From assembly GCA_002314875.1 (NCBI GenBank), contig DCHS01000026.1, forward strand, positions 30,044 to 94,043: a DNA stretch of 64,000 bases. Reading direction: 5' to 3'. The DNA comes from Prevotellaceae bacterium UBA1746. GTDB taxonomy: Bacteria > Bacteroidota > Bacteroidia > Bacteroidales > Bacteroidaceae. The stretch's first letter is position 1. Each line of letters begins with the position of its first letter. The position numbers and the translations under genes were made by a program. The notes under the pieces are model-generated. The model was not told the DNA's origin and made no database searches. It saw nothing but the letters and a program-made list of their open reading frames with translations. Below are positions 44,058 through 52,992 of this stretch, one piece after another.

Positions 44058-45575
44058 ATGCGCAATTTTCTATTTCTCCTCTTGCTTTCCTGTAGCCTCT
44101 CTCTGTCAGCTCAGCAGAAAAAGACAACGACTCAGAAGGCAAAGACAACGGTAACCACTAAGGCCAAGACAACAACATCGTCAAAGGCCAAGACTACCTC
44201 ATCAAAAAAGAAAACAACGAAGAAGACCACCTCTTCTTCGAAGAAAACTGTGCCTACCACCAAGGATATTCAGAAGTTGCAGAATGAGCAGGCTGCCCTC
44301 CAACAGAAAATTCAGGAATCTCAGGCCCTTCTGAACTCTAACCGTAAGGATGTAAAGTCTCAATTGGCGAATCTCGCCTTGATTTCCGGAAAGATTGATG
44401 AACAGCAGAAATACGTAAAGACCATTCAGACAGAAGTAGATACCCTCACCCATAATATCGGAATATTGCGCCGTCAACTTATGCAGTTGGAAGATGAACT
44501 GACAGAGTGCAAGCGCAAATACTCCCATGGTGTGATGTATATGTACCGTAACCGTTTGATGTCCAATAAACTGATGTTCATCTTCTCTGCCAAAGACTTC
44601 CAGCAAATGTACCGACGTATCCGTTATGCGCAGGAATATACAAAGTACCAGCGCGCGCAAGGACTCGTCATCCAAAAGAAAGAAGAGGAAGTCCGCAAAA
44701 AGCAGAAAGAACTCCAGGGAACACAAGCCCAGAAGCAGACTCTGCTCAACGAAGGAAAGAATCAGCAAACCGTTCTTGAAGGCCAGAAGAAGGAACGCCA
44801 GATTGTTGTCGACAATTTGAATAAGCAGCAGAAACAGCTCCAGAATACCATCGCTGACCAAAAACGCAAAAGCCAGCAGCTTAATGCGAAAATTGATCAG
44901 CTGATTCAGGCAGAAATCAAAAAGGCAGAAGAACGTCGTCTTGCAGAGGAAGCCCGTCAGAAGGAGAAGAAACGGCAGGAAGAATTGGCGGCAGCTAAGG
45001 CAAAAAAAGAAGCCGACGCGAAAGCCAAGAAGGAAACTTCAAATTCCTCCAAGAAAACTTCAGGCAATTCCAAGAGCAATTCCAAGAGTACGGCTTCAGA
45101 AACCAGGAGCAACAGCTCAAGTTCTACGACATTCAATGCCCCCGACAACACTGATCGTAAACTCTCGAGCAATTTCGCTTCAAACCAGGGCCGTCTCCCT
45201 GTGCCTATCACCGGCAGTTACGTCATTTCTGCCCATTTTGGTTCCTATACCCCTGATGGTCTTAGTGGCGTTACTTTGGACAACAAGGGCATAAACATCA
45301 CGGGAAAAAGCGGTGCTCAAGCCCGCTGCGTTTTTGACGGTGAAGTTTCCGCAGTGTTTACAATCGGTGGGCTGACCAATATCATTGTCCGCCACGGAAG
45401 TTACATGTCTGTATATTGCAACCTCTCATCTTCCTCTGTTCGTCAAGGCCAGAAGGTTACAGCCCGTCAGACTCTCGGACCTGTAGCCCGTGATGCCAGT
45501 GGTAATGTAACCCTCCATTTCCAACTTCGCAAAGAAACAGCAAAGCTAAATCCTGAAAGTTGGATTGGCAGATAG
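44058..45575 (+). CDS. EnvC-like murein hydrolase activator (degenerate LytM domain)
   Basis: 505 residues. Signal peptide (MRNFLFLLLLSCSLSLSAQQ), a Lys/Thr/Ser-rich low-complexity segment (about 20-70), and a long coiled coil (about 70-315). A Ser-rich linker leads to a C-terminal M23/LytM domain (about 375-505). The zinc ligands are lost: the usual H-x-x-x-D is DNKGINI and H-x-H is T-L-H in NVTLHFQL. This points to an amidase activator like EnvC rather than an endopeptidase. It likely guides cell-separation amidases at the division site. Last gene of the dut operon, followed by a strong terminator. Confidence 0.9.
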   Translation: MRNFLFLLLLSCSLSLSAQQKKTTTQKAKTTVTTKAKTTTSSKAKTTSSKKKTTKKTTSSSKKTVPTTKDIQKLQNEQAALQQKIQESQALLNSNRKDVKSQLANLALISGKIDEQQKYVKTIQTEVDTLTHNIGILRRQLMQLEDELTECKRKYSHGVMYMYRNRLMSNKLMFIFSAKDFQQMYRRIRYAQEYTKYQRAQGLVIQKKEEEVRKKQKELQGTQAQKQTLLNEGKNQQTVLEGQKKERQIVVDNLNKQQKQLQNTIADQKRKSQQLNAKIDQLIQAEIKKAEERRLAEEARQKEKKRQEELAAAKAKKEADAKAKKETSNSSKKTSGNSKSNSKSTASETRSNSSSSTTFNAPDNTDRKLSSNFASNQGRLPVPITGSYVISAHFGSYTPDGLSGVTLDNKGINITGKSGAQARCVFDGEVSAVFTIGGLTNIIVRHGSYMSVYCNLSSSSVRQGQKVTARQTLGPVARDASGNVTLHFQLRKETAKLNPESWIGR

Positions 45576-45613
45576 TTTTTATAGATTTTTAGTCATAAAA
45601 CTGCAAGAAATTA

Positions 45614-45653
45614 CAGAAAAGGCAACTTTTTTCACAAAAGTTGTCTTTTTCTG
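45614..45653 (+). terminator. Terminator after the EnvC-like gene
   Basis: Stem CAGAAAAGGCAACTTTT / AAAAGTTGTCTTTTTCTG with one G-T pair and a 5-nt loop. Confidence 0.8.
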
Positions 45654-45663
45654 TGTAATAATA

Positions 45664-45694
45664 TTGCATATTCGGAAACAAACCTGTAACTTTG
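45664..45694 (+). promoter_or_regulatory. Predicted promoter of argR
   Basis: TTG (45664-45666), 20 bp, TAACTTTG (45687-45694), 32 bp before the start codon. Confidence 0.7.
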
Positions 45695-45726
45695 CATAAT
45701 AATACCCGTTAACTATACAAATATAC

Positions 45727-46209
45727 ATGAAATCTAGAAGTGAAAGAATGGAAGTCCTTCGTTTGATTCTGACTAACACAGAAGTAGGTAGTCAGGAAGG
45801 ACTTTTGAAAGAATTAGCAGCAGAGGGATATCAGGTTACACAAGCAACTCTCTCGCGCGATTTGCAAAAACTTAAGGCAGCAAAGGTATCCAGTTCTAAT
45901 GGTTACCGTTATATCCTCCCCGAAAATCCTCTTTACAGAAGAAAGATTTCCGCAGAAGTCCCAGAATTCCTCCGCAACACTGGTTTTGTCGGTCTTGAGT
46001 TTGCGGGAAATATTGCCATCCTCCGTACTCGTCCCGGTTATGCCGGAGGTTTGACGACTGACATCGACGCTCACAATTTTGCCTCCATCGCTGGTACCAT
46101 TGCTGGTGACGATACAATTTTCGTGGTTATGCGCGATGGCTTCGAGCGCCAGCAGGTTGCAGACGATCTCTCCATTGTTCTTCCCGCAATCAAGAGCATT
46201 TCCTTATAA
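45727..46209 (+). CDS. argR: Arginine repressor
   Basis: 160 residues, normal for ArgR. The N-terminal winged helix is SRSERMEVLRLILTNTEVGSQEGLLKELAAEGYQVTQATLSRDLQKL with the recognition helix TQATLSRDL. The C-terminal hexamerisation and arginine-binding domain is NIAILRTRPGYAGGLTTDIDAHNFASIAGTIAGDDTIFVV. It senses L-arginine and controls its biosynthesis. It stands alone, with no arg genes in this window. Confidence 0.94.
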   Translation: MKSRSERMEVLRLILTNTEVGSQEGLLKELAAEGYQVTQATLSRDLQKLKAAKVSSSNGYRYILPENPLYRRKISAEVPEFLRNTGFVGLEFAGNIAILRTRPGYAGGLTTDIDAHNFASIAGTIAGDDTIFVVMRDGFERQQVADDLSIVLPAIKSISL

Positions 46210-46266
46210 CAGGATTTTACGTGTCCCCCAAAGGACCAGAGAGAACACATCTCCTATAATATAAAT

Positions 46267-46295
46267 AATAGAAGGGCAGCAAATGTCCTTCTATT
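46267..46295 (+). terminator. Likely terminator after argR
   Basis: Stem AATAGAAGG / CCTTCTATT with an 11-nt loop. The T tract after it is poor. Confidence 0.5.
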
Positions 46296-46402
46296 GTCGC
46301 TTATATAGAGCATATTTGAACTTTGGGAAAAGAAAAGATCAGTAATACCGAAAATATTTAGAAAACTTTTTTTCAAAAATTCGTTTTGTGATAAAAAAAT
46401 CG

Positions 46403-46410
46403 TAATTTTG
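46403..46410 (+). promoter_or_regulatory. Predicted -7 element for the tetR-MATE operon
   Basis: TAATTTTG followed by CAGAATC, 63 bp before the start codon. Confidence 0.6.
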
Positions 46411-46473
46411 CAGAATCAATCTGCATAAGCAGGAACATAACAAACTAACGTATTACACAAACAAACAATAACC

Positions 46474-47133
46474 ATGAACGAACCCCGCAATATGTTTCCC
46501 GAAGGAACTGTAATGCGACGCGTCATCGATTACGCCACAACACAATTCTTTGAGAAAGGAATTAGAGTTGTTACCATGGATGATATTTCCAAAGGACTCC
46601 AAATGTCCAAGCGCACTCTTTATCAGCTCTTCGCTGACAAGGAGCAGCTCATCATTGCTTGTATAGAGGTAATCGCAGAGAAAGAACGAGAATTAGCACG
46701 ACGACTGATTGCCGAAAACCGTAATATCCTTGAAACCATATTGTGCATTATCGAAAATCGTCTGAAAGTTATCTCCACCATTTCCCACCGCTATTCTACA
46801 GATCAGGACCGCTATACAAGTGTGATGGAATATCTTGAAATCTTACGCCAGGAAGCTATCACGCAAGGTGTGGAATTTCTTCAGCAAGGCGTTGAAGAAG
46901 GATTTTTCCGAGACGATATTAACCTCGAACTCATCATGCACTGCCTTTTCTTCAGGCAATCAGCTGTTTCTAAGCGCGAAGAATTTGAGAAATTCACTAT
47001 CGCTGAGCGATTTATCAATGTCGGACTTATCCATCTCCGTGGCTGTTGTACGCAGAAAGGTATAGAACTTATTGACCGTTTCCTTGACCATTATCGTGAT
47101 AAAGGCCTTATAGGAACCAACCAAAACAAATAG
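46474..47133 (+). CDS. TetR family transcriptional regulator
   Basis: 219 residues. The N-terminal TetR helix-turn-helix is MRRVIDYATTQFFEKGIRVVTMDDISKGLQMSKRTLYQLFADKEQLIIACI. The C-terminal ligand domain is helical and not assignable to a subfamily. It lies 65 bp before the MATE efflux gene on the same strand and likely represses it, releasing in the presence of a transported compound. Confidence 0.9.
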   Translation: MNEPRNMFPEGTVMRRVIDYATTQFFEKGIRVVTMDDISKGLQMSKRTLYQLFADKEQLIIACIEVIAEKERELARRLIAENRNILETILCIIENRLKVISTISHRYSTDQDRYTSVMEYLEILRQEAITQGVEFLQQGVEEGFFRDDINLELIMHCLFFRQSAVSKREEFEKFTIAERFINVGLIHLRGCCTQKGIELIDRFLDHYRDKGLIGTNQNK

Positions 47134-47198
47134 AAATAGCACAAAGTTTGCTATTTCCTTACCAACAATAAACGGGGAGATAAAATATCCCCATAACT

Positions 47199-48572
47199 AT
47201 GTCACAAGAAAAGAAATTCTTAGAACTCGGTGAGCGTCCAGTGGGAGGCCTCCTGCTACAATATGCCATACCAGCCATTGTAGCCATGATTGCCTCATCG
47301 CTTTACAACATCGTTGACGGTATATTCATCGGACAAGGTGTAGGACAAGATGCTATCAGCGGATTGGCATTGACGAACCCCATAATGAATCTCACTGCAG
47401 CATTCGGCGCAATGGTCGGTGTTGGCTGTGCTACATTGATGAGTGTAAAACTGGGACAGAAGGACTATAATACAGCACAAAAGATTCTAGGTAATCTCAT
47501 CATGATGAATGCCGGTCTGGGTATCATCCTCGGTTTTGCTCTTCTCCTTTGTCTCGATCCCATCCTCCGTTTCTTCGGAGCCTCCGATGCTACTCTACCC
47601 TATGCTCACGAGTATATGGCTTTACTATTGTGGTTCAATGCCGTTCCACATCTCTATCTGGGTCTCAACGCTCAACTCCGATCAACGAACCGTCCCAAAA
47701 TGGCGATGTACGCTACCTTCGGAACGGTCATCATCAACTGCATCCTCGACCCACTCTTTATCTTTATTTTTCACTGGGGCATAGCGGGTGCTGCATGGGC
47801 AACTGTCATCGCACAGGCCATTGTTCTCGTCTGGGTATGGGGACAGTTCTGTCATAAGGACGACATTATTCGAATTGAGCGTTCCATTTTCAAGCTCGAC
47901 TTCAAGATTATGCGCGAATCCCTCGTCATCGGTCTTCCACAGTTCCTCGTTAACAGTTGCGCTTGCCTCGTGAGTATTTTCATCACGCGTTCCATGGCTG
48001 GCTATGGCGGCGATATCGCTGTTGGAGCCTATGGTATTGACGGACGTCTTGTCATGCTCATCGTCTTCATTGTCATTGGTATCAACCAGGCTCTCCAGCC
48101 TATCGCTGGTTACAACTATGGAGCTCAGAAATATGACCGTCTGATCGGTGTTCTCAAATATGCCGTTATCGCAGCAACCATCGTCTCTACCTGCGGTTTC
48201 GTATTGGGCATGACTCTTGCAGAACCCTTCGTCAGCCTCTTTGCTGCCGATGCCCCGGAAATGGTAAAGGTCGGCGCTCATGGTCTCCGCATCATCGTTC
48301 TGGTGTTTCCTTTCGTAGGTATGCAGATTGTCAGCGGTGCCTTTTTCCAAAGCATCGGTTATCCGGGAAAAAGCATCTTCCTCAGTCTTACACGCCAGAT
48401 GCTATTCCTTCTGCCATGCGTACTCATTCTCCCTCACTTCTTCGCCGATCCCTTGGAAGGCGTGTGGTATTCCATGCCGGTTTCCGATGCCGCAGCATCC
48501 GTGCTCTCTGCATGGCTATTAATCAGAGAAATCCGTAAATTCCGCAACAATAATATTCCCAAAACCATCTAA
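47199..48572 (+). CDS. MATE family efflux transporter
   Basis: 457 residues, 12 membrane helices. Two MatE halves: GGLLLQYAIPAIVAMIASSLYNIVDGIFIGQGVG and IGLPQFLVNSCACLVSIFITRSMAGYGGD, with QPIAGYNYGAQKYDR, a strongly conserved MATE sequence. It exports drugs or metabolites using Na+ or H+ antiport. Follows a TetR gene. Confidence 0.94.
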   Translation: MSQEKKFLELGERPVGGLLLQYAIPAIVAMIASSLYNIVDGIFIGQGVGQDAISGLALTNPIMNLTAAFGAMVGVGCATLMSVKLGQKDYNTAQKILGNLIMMNAGLGIILGFALLLCLDPILRFFGASDATLPYAHEYMALLLWFNAVPHLYLGLNAQLRSTNRPKMAMYATFGTVIINCILDPLFIFIFHWGIAGAAWATVIAQAIVLVWVWGQFCHKDDIIRIERSIFKLDFKIMRESLVIGLPQFLVNSCACLVSIFITRSMAGYGGDIAVGAYGIDGRLVMLIVFIVIGINQALQPIAGYNYGAQKYDRLIGVLKYAVIAATIVSTCGFVLGMTLAEPFVSLFAADAPEMVKVGAHGLRIIVLVFPFVGMQIVSGAFFQSIGYPGKSIFLSLTRQMLFLLPCVLILPHFFADPLEGVWYSMPVSDAAASVLSAWLLIREIRKFRNNNIPKTI

Positions 48573-48579
48573 TATCCAT

Positions 48580-49242
48580 ATGTCTGAGCCTTATGTAATT
48601 TGTATCGGCCGCCAACTAGGCAGCGGCGGTCGTCAGATTGGTCACATTCTCGCACAAGAATTAGACATTAACTATTACGACAAGGAAATCCTCTCCATTG
48701 CCGCAGAAGAAAGCGGTCTAGGTCGTAATGTGTTTGAACGCACGGATGAACACAAGGGATTCTTCCGTTCTTTCCTCGGTGCCGTTCAGCCTTTTATTGG
48801 AGGCGGCGATTTTTATGCTAACCAACTTTCGGAAGAGAATCTATTTACCCTTCAAAGTGGCGTAATCAAGAAACTGGCTTCTGAGCATTCGTGTCTGTTC
48901 ATAGGACGAGTTGCCGACTATATACTCCGTGATCATCCCCGTCGCATTACCATATTCATTTCAGCTAATATGGAAGACCGTGCACGCCGCGTCATGGACG
49001 AAAGAAAAGTGGATTTCAAGCAGGCGATCCACCTCATTCAGGAAGGCGACAACCAACGTGCAGGCTATTATAATTTCTATTCATCAGGAACTTGGGGAAG
49101 TGCTGATACCTATGATCTATGCATTAATTCTTCCCTCCTCGGCATCTCCGAAACCGCAGCTTTTATCAAGGAATTTATCGCAAAACGCATCAACCTTGAA
49201 TTTATGCCTGATGTAAACCAACCTACACCGGAACTCTTCTAG
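48580..49242 (+). CDS. Cytidylate kinase-like family protein
   Basis: 220 residues. P-loop ICIGRQLGSGGRQIGHILAQEL (GSGGRQIG), then YYDKEILSIAAEESGLGRNVFER, IGRVADYILRD and IFISANMEDRARRVMDERKVDFKQAIHLI, the PF13189 (CMK-like) pattern. It is shorter than true Cmk and lacks part of its substrate region. The substrate is unknown. It lies 7 bp after the MATE gene, an unusual pairing that suggests co-transcription. Confidence 0.88.
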   Translation: MSEPYVICIGRQLGSGGRQIGHILAQELDINYYDKEILSIAAEESGLGRNVFERTDEHKGFFRSFLGAVQPFIGGGDFYANQLSEENLFTLQSGVIKKLASEHSCLFIGRVADYILRDHPRRITIFISANMEDRARRVMDERKVDFKQAIHLIQEGDNQRAGYYNFYSSGTWGSADTYDLCINSSLLGISETAAFIKEFIAKRINLEFMPDVNQPTPELF

Positions 49243-49290
49243 GTTTATAAAGTTTATCGCAAAGATAGGGACGAATTGGAAAAAATGTCG

Positions 49291-49298
49291 TATCTTTG
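49291..49298 (+). promoter_or_regulatory. Predicted -7 element for the Sel1-repeat gene
   Basis: TATCTTTG followed by CAGCC, 82 bp before the start codon. Confidence 0.55.
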
Positions 49299-49380
49299 CA
49301 GCCGCATTTTGCATTTTCAAAAATAAAACAACAATAATCACTCTCCATCTCAGATAATTCTGAGAGCAACAGATCTAAAA

Positions 49381-50823
49381 ATGGGACTTTTTGATTTCTT
49401 TAAAAAGAAGAAGGACGTAGCAAAAAAGGCTACGCCCGGAGTAATTGACACTATGAGCAAGGCTGACGCCATTACTGCTGAAGCCAGTATGGCAGCAGAA
49501 GCCAAGGCTGAAGAAGAAATGGACGAACTCACCCGCATCGCTCTTGCTGCCGGTGTAGAAACCCAGCCCGAAGAAGAAATGGACGCGGAAGGCCTCATCA
49601 AGAAGGCACTCAATGCTATCGAAAGCGATGATAATGCAACCGCTATCCGTTGTTTCAAGCAGGCTATGAAGATGGGTAATCTTGAAGCCAAGCGCAATGT
49701 TGCCCGCTGCTATGAAACCGGCCGTGGTGTTGGCAAGGACGAGCCCGAAGCTTTCAAACTCTACACTCAGACCGCAAAGGCTGGCCATCTCGTTGCATAC
49801 AACAATGTAGGCAACTGCCTCATTAATGGTATTGGTACTCCCAAGGATGAAAAGGAAGGTTTCAATGCATTTATGACCGCTGCAGAGCAAGGCGAACCTG
49901 AAGCAATGGCTAACGTTGCTAAGTGCTACATGCAAGGTGTCGGTTGTGAAATGAATGCTGAAGAAGGTGTTAAATGGTTTGAAAAGAGCGCAGAGGCTGG
50001 CAACCAGCAGGCTGATTTCGAACTCGGTATGACCTACCTCCAGATTCCTGAATATCGCGAAAAGGCAGAAGAAGGTATCCAGCGTGTGAAGAAGGCTGCA
50101 GAAAACGGCATTATTGACGCTATCCTCGTTATGGCTCAACTCAACGATGCAAACAGCCCTCGTCCTAACATGCCCGAATGCATCAAGTGGCTTACCATTG
50201 CTGCTGACAAGGGTGACAAGCATGCTCAGTGCCGTCTCGGTGAAATCTATCTCTTCGGTCACGGTGGTGCTCAGCGCGATCCCCAGAAGGCAATGAACTA
50301 TCTCACTTTCTCTGCTCAGCAGAATTTTACGCCCGCCATCTTCAACATGGCACAGGCCAACCTCTTGATGACCAACAACCATCCTCAAGCTCTCCAGCAG
50401 GGTCTCGCTCAACTTTCACACTGTGTAAAGGAAAGCTATGCTCCCGCATTCATGCTTATGGGCCAGTGTTACCTTGAAGGCCGTGCAGTGCCCAAGGACA
50501 ACGAACAAGCTGTAAAGTTCTTCACCCTTGCTTCAAACAATGGTAATATTCAAGCTGACCTACTTCTTTCTAAACTCTACAACGGTGAAATCGAAGGTGT
50601 AGAATTTGAGGAAAACAAGGAAGAGGCTAAGCACTGGATGAGCATTGCAGCAGAAAAGGGCCATCCCGTTGCTGTTCACGATCTCGCAGTAATGGTTCTC
50701 AAGGATGAAAATTCTTCTGAAGAAGATAAGGCAAAGGCTACCGCAAATCTCCGTGCTGCTGCAAAGGCGGGATTCACCCCCGCTCTTCAAACGATGACTG
50801 AACTCGGTATCACCATGGAATAA
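49381..50823 (+). CDS. Sel1-like repeat protein
   Basis: 480 residues. The N-terminus (MGLFDFFKKKKDVAKKATPG) is basic without a signal peptide. An Ala/Glu-rich acidic segment follows. From about residue 80, SEL1 repeats of about 36 residues appear, for example AKRNVARCYETGRGVGKDEPEAFKLYTQTAKAG and AMANVAKCYMQGVGCEMNAEEGVKWFEKSAEAG. Likely a cytoplasmic adaptor for protein complexes. Partner unknown. Confidence 0.9.
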   Translation: MGLFDFFKKKKDVAKKATPGVIDTMSKADAITAEASMAAEAKAEEEMDELTRIALAAGVETQPEEEMDAEGLIKKALNAIESDDNATAIRCFKQAMKMGNLEAKRNVARCYETGRGVGKDEPEAFKLYTQTAKAGHLVAYNNVGNCLINGIGTPKDEKEGFNAFMTAAEQGEPEAMANVAKCYMQGVGCEMNAEEGVKWFEKSAEAGNQQADFELGMTYLQIPEYREKAEEGIQRVKKAAENGIIDAILVMAQLNDANSPRPNMPECIKWLTIAADKGDKHAQCRLGEIYLFGHGGAQRDPQKAMNYLTFSAQQNFTPAIFNMAQANLLMTNNHPQALQQGLAQLSHCVKESYAPAFMLMGQCYLEGRAVPKDNEQAVKFFTLASNNGNIQADLLLSKLYNGEIEGVEFEENKEEAKHWMSIAAEKGHPVAVHDLAVMVLKDENSSEEDKAKATANLRAAAKAGFTPALQTMTELGITME

Positions 50824-50865
50824 TCCACTCATCATCTCCTTCGCAATAGCGACAGACCATAAAGT

Positions 50866-50899
50866 AATGGGGTATCTATCCACGGATAGGTACCCCATT
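50866..50899. terminator. Bidirectional terminator
   Basis: Stem AATGGGGTA(T)CTATCC / GGATAG(G)TACCCCATT between the converging Sel1 and acyl-CoA synthetase genes, followed by TATTTCTT. Confidence 0.85.
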
Positions 50900-50947
50900 T
50901 ATTTCTTAAAAGATAATGCTCATAAAGCGCTGATAAACTATTAAGGT

Positions 50948-52840
50948 TTAATTCATCAAAGCCTCGAGGTTCAAGGAATTGTGGAGGTTCTTGCCATCAG
51001 GAGTATAGATAAATTCCAAACGCTCAGCATAGGCCTTTTCGATAGCAGGACGGACCATCTTCATCGTACTGTTAATCTGGTGGTTCTGTTCACTGAAGGG
51101 TTCTGGGAGAACAGCGAGAACACTGGGAAGCCAACGCTCCGGGAACATACCAGCATGTTCGCCACCCTTACGGAAGGTTGCCAACTGCTGCATGATTTCC
51201 TGAAGAGCATTGCGGGCACCTTCTTCCGTCTTCAAATCATGACCGGAACGACGGAGAACATCCTTATTGGGAACAATCAGTGCAGAAGTCGTCGGAGACT
51301 GATTATTATAGAGCATAACCTGATCGATAGCGGGGCAAAGCTGTACAATCGCCTCTTCAATACCCTCCGGACTGTACTTTTCGCCATCGGAAGAAATTAG
51401 GAGACTCTTGAAACGACCCTTTACATAAAGCAGGTCTTCGGTGGTCATATAACCCAAGTCACCAGTGTATAACCAACCATCGCGAACGGTCTCAGCAGTA
51501 GCTTCGGGATTCTTCCAATAACCTGCCATGACATTCTCTCCGCGAACAACGATTTCACCTTCCTTACCCAAAGGGAGACGATTGCCATCAGCATCGCAGA
51601 TCTTTACCTCAACGCCTTTCAGCAAACGACCGGAAGAACCAAATCGATAATAGTCAGGAGTATTAGTGGAGATAACGGGAGTTGCTTCTGATAAACCATA
51701 CCCCTGGAACATTGGAAGACCAATGCCAATATAGAAATGCTGCAAATCCTTATCGAGCAATGCGCCACCGCCGACGAAGAACTTCAGTTCACCACCGAAA
51801 TTCGCGCGAACCTTGTCAAAGAGAATCTTATCGAAGAACTTAACAAGGGGCTTGAGAAAGGCCTTTGTAGCACGACTATCAAGACTGCTCTCTCCATAGT
51901 AATTCATACGAACTTGCTTGCCGACATTGAAGAGTTTCTCAACAGTAGGACCTTGTTTACGGATAGAACCTTCAATGCTCTTCTTGAAACTCTTTGCCAA
52001 AGCAGGAACAGAAAGAATGAAGTGAGGACGGACCTCCTTGATGTTAGTGGGAATATTCTTAAGGGTTTCGGAAGCTGTCTTCCCGTTTTGAACGGTAGCC
52101 ACGGTGGCACCCTGCATCATCATCAGGTAGAATCCGCAGACATGAGCAAAACAGTGATCCAAAGGAAGGATAATCAAGGTGCGCCAGTTTTCGTCCACAG
52201 GAATACGTGTTAATGCCTGCTCAACATTCGCAGTGTAGTTTCGATGGGTCAAACAGACACCCTTTGGATCAGCAGTGGTTCCAGAAGTATAGGTGATCGT
52301 TGCAAGGTCGTTATTCTGAATACTCTGTCCGACAGCGAGGAAAGCTTCTTTGCCAATCTCATTCATATAGGCAGCACCCTGCTCCATCAGATTACCAACG
52401 AAATATTCACCAGGTTCATATTGTTCCTGTTCGTCAAGAATGATGATAGCCTCTACAGCCGTCAACTGCTCACGAATACGGCGAATCTTCTTCAACTGGC
52501 CACCACTGACAATGATAAATTTAGCATCACCGTGCTGAAGACGGAAAAGAAGATCGTTACTCTCTTCCAATTTGATAGAAAGAGGAACCGTGACGCCACC
52601 GGCATAGAATAATGCGAGCTCGCTGATAATCCAAAGATTCCTACCTTCAGAAAGGAGGGCAATATTATCACCCTTCTTAACACCTAACTTCTGGAGTCCA
52701 GCTCCTAATCTATAAACAATTTCTGCAGTCTCAGCATATGTTGTAGGCTGCCATTCTGAACCAATTTTCTCTAAGAGAAAAGTTCTTTGAGGATGTTGGC
52801 GAACGGTATTCTCGAACGCATCAATTAAAGTCTTTTTCAT
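50948..52840 (-). CDS. Long-chain acyl-CoA synthetase (AMP-forming)
   Basis: 630 residues from ATG 52840. AMP-binding motif TITYTSGTTADPKGVCLTHRN, then FQGYGLSEATPVIS, GWLYTGDLGYMTTEDLLYVKGRFKSLLISSDGEKYSPEGIE. It is a FadD/ACSL-type ligase (long-chain fatty acid plus CoA plus ATP), with a soluble, membrane-associated profile. It is divergent from metA, with a 152-bp gap that contains both promoters. Confidence 0.93.
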   Translation of the reverse strand: MKKTLIDAFENTVRQHPQRTFLLEKIGSEWQPTTYAETAEIVYRLGAGLQKLGVKKGDNIALLSEGRNLWIISELALFYAGGVTVPLSIKLEESNDLLFRLQHGDAKFIIVSGGQLKKIRRIREQLTAVEAIIILDEQEQYEPGEYFVGNLMEQGAAYMNEIGKEAFLAVGQSIQNNDLATITYTSGTTADPKGVCLTHRNYTANVEQALTRIPVDENWRTLIILPLDHCFAHVCGFYLMMMQGATVATVQNGKTASETLKNIPTNIKEVRPHFILSVPALAKSFKKSIEGSIRKQGPTVEKLFNVGKQVRMNYYGESSLDSRATKAFLKPLVKFFDKILFDKVRANFGGELKFFVGGGALLDKDLQHFYIGIGLPMFQGYGLSEATPVISTNTPDYYRFGSSGRLLKGVEVKICDADGNRLPLGKEGEIVVRGENVMAGYWKNPEATAETVRDGWLYTGDLGYMTTEDLLYVKGRFKSLLISSDGEKYSPEGIEEAIVQLCPAIDQVMLYNNQSPTTSALIVPNKDVLRRSGHDLKTEEGARNALQEIMQQLATFRKGGEHAGMFPERWLPSVLAVLPEPFSEQNHQINSTMKMVRPAIEKAYAERLEFIYTPDGKNLHNSLNLEALMN

Positions 52841-52860
52841 ATTAAGTTTGAATTTTGGCA

Positions 52861-52868
52861 CAAAAATA
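52861..52868 (-). promoter_or_regulatory. Predicted -7 element for the acyl-CoA synthetase gene
   Basis: TATTTTTG on the minus strand, 21 bp before the start codon. The -33 part is weak. Confidence 0.45.
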
Positions 52869-52932
52869 CACAATTTGGTCGAGTTACACGAGTTTTTTTC
52901 AAAGAAAAAACGTTTATATCAGATTTTAGCCG

Positions 52933-52940
52933 TAATTTTG
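52933..52940 (+). promoter_or_regulatory. Predicted -7 element for metA
   Basis: TAATTTTG followed by CAAAC, 53 bp upstream of the chosen metA start. The leader is too short for a SAM riboswitch. Confidence 0.6.
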
Positions 52941-52992
52941 CAAACATGTTAAGTTGGAGGTTCTATGTACCTCCCGTAATATCATAACTAAT

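Noticed and set aside
52921..52992. SAM riboswitch before metA
   Set aside because: Only about 50 bp separate the -7 element from the start codon, and no aptamer-like helices are seen.
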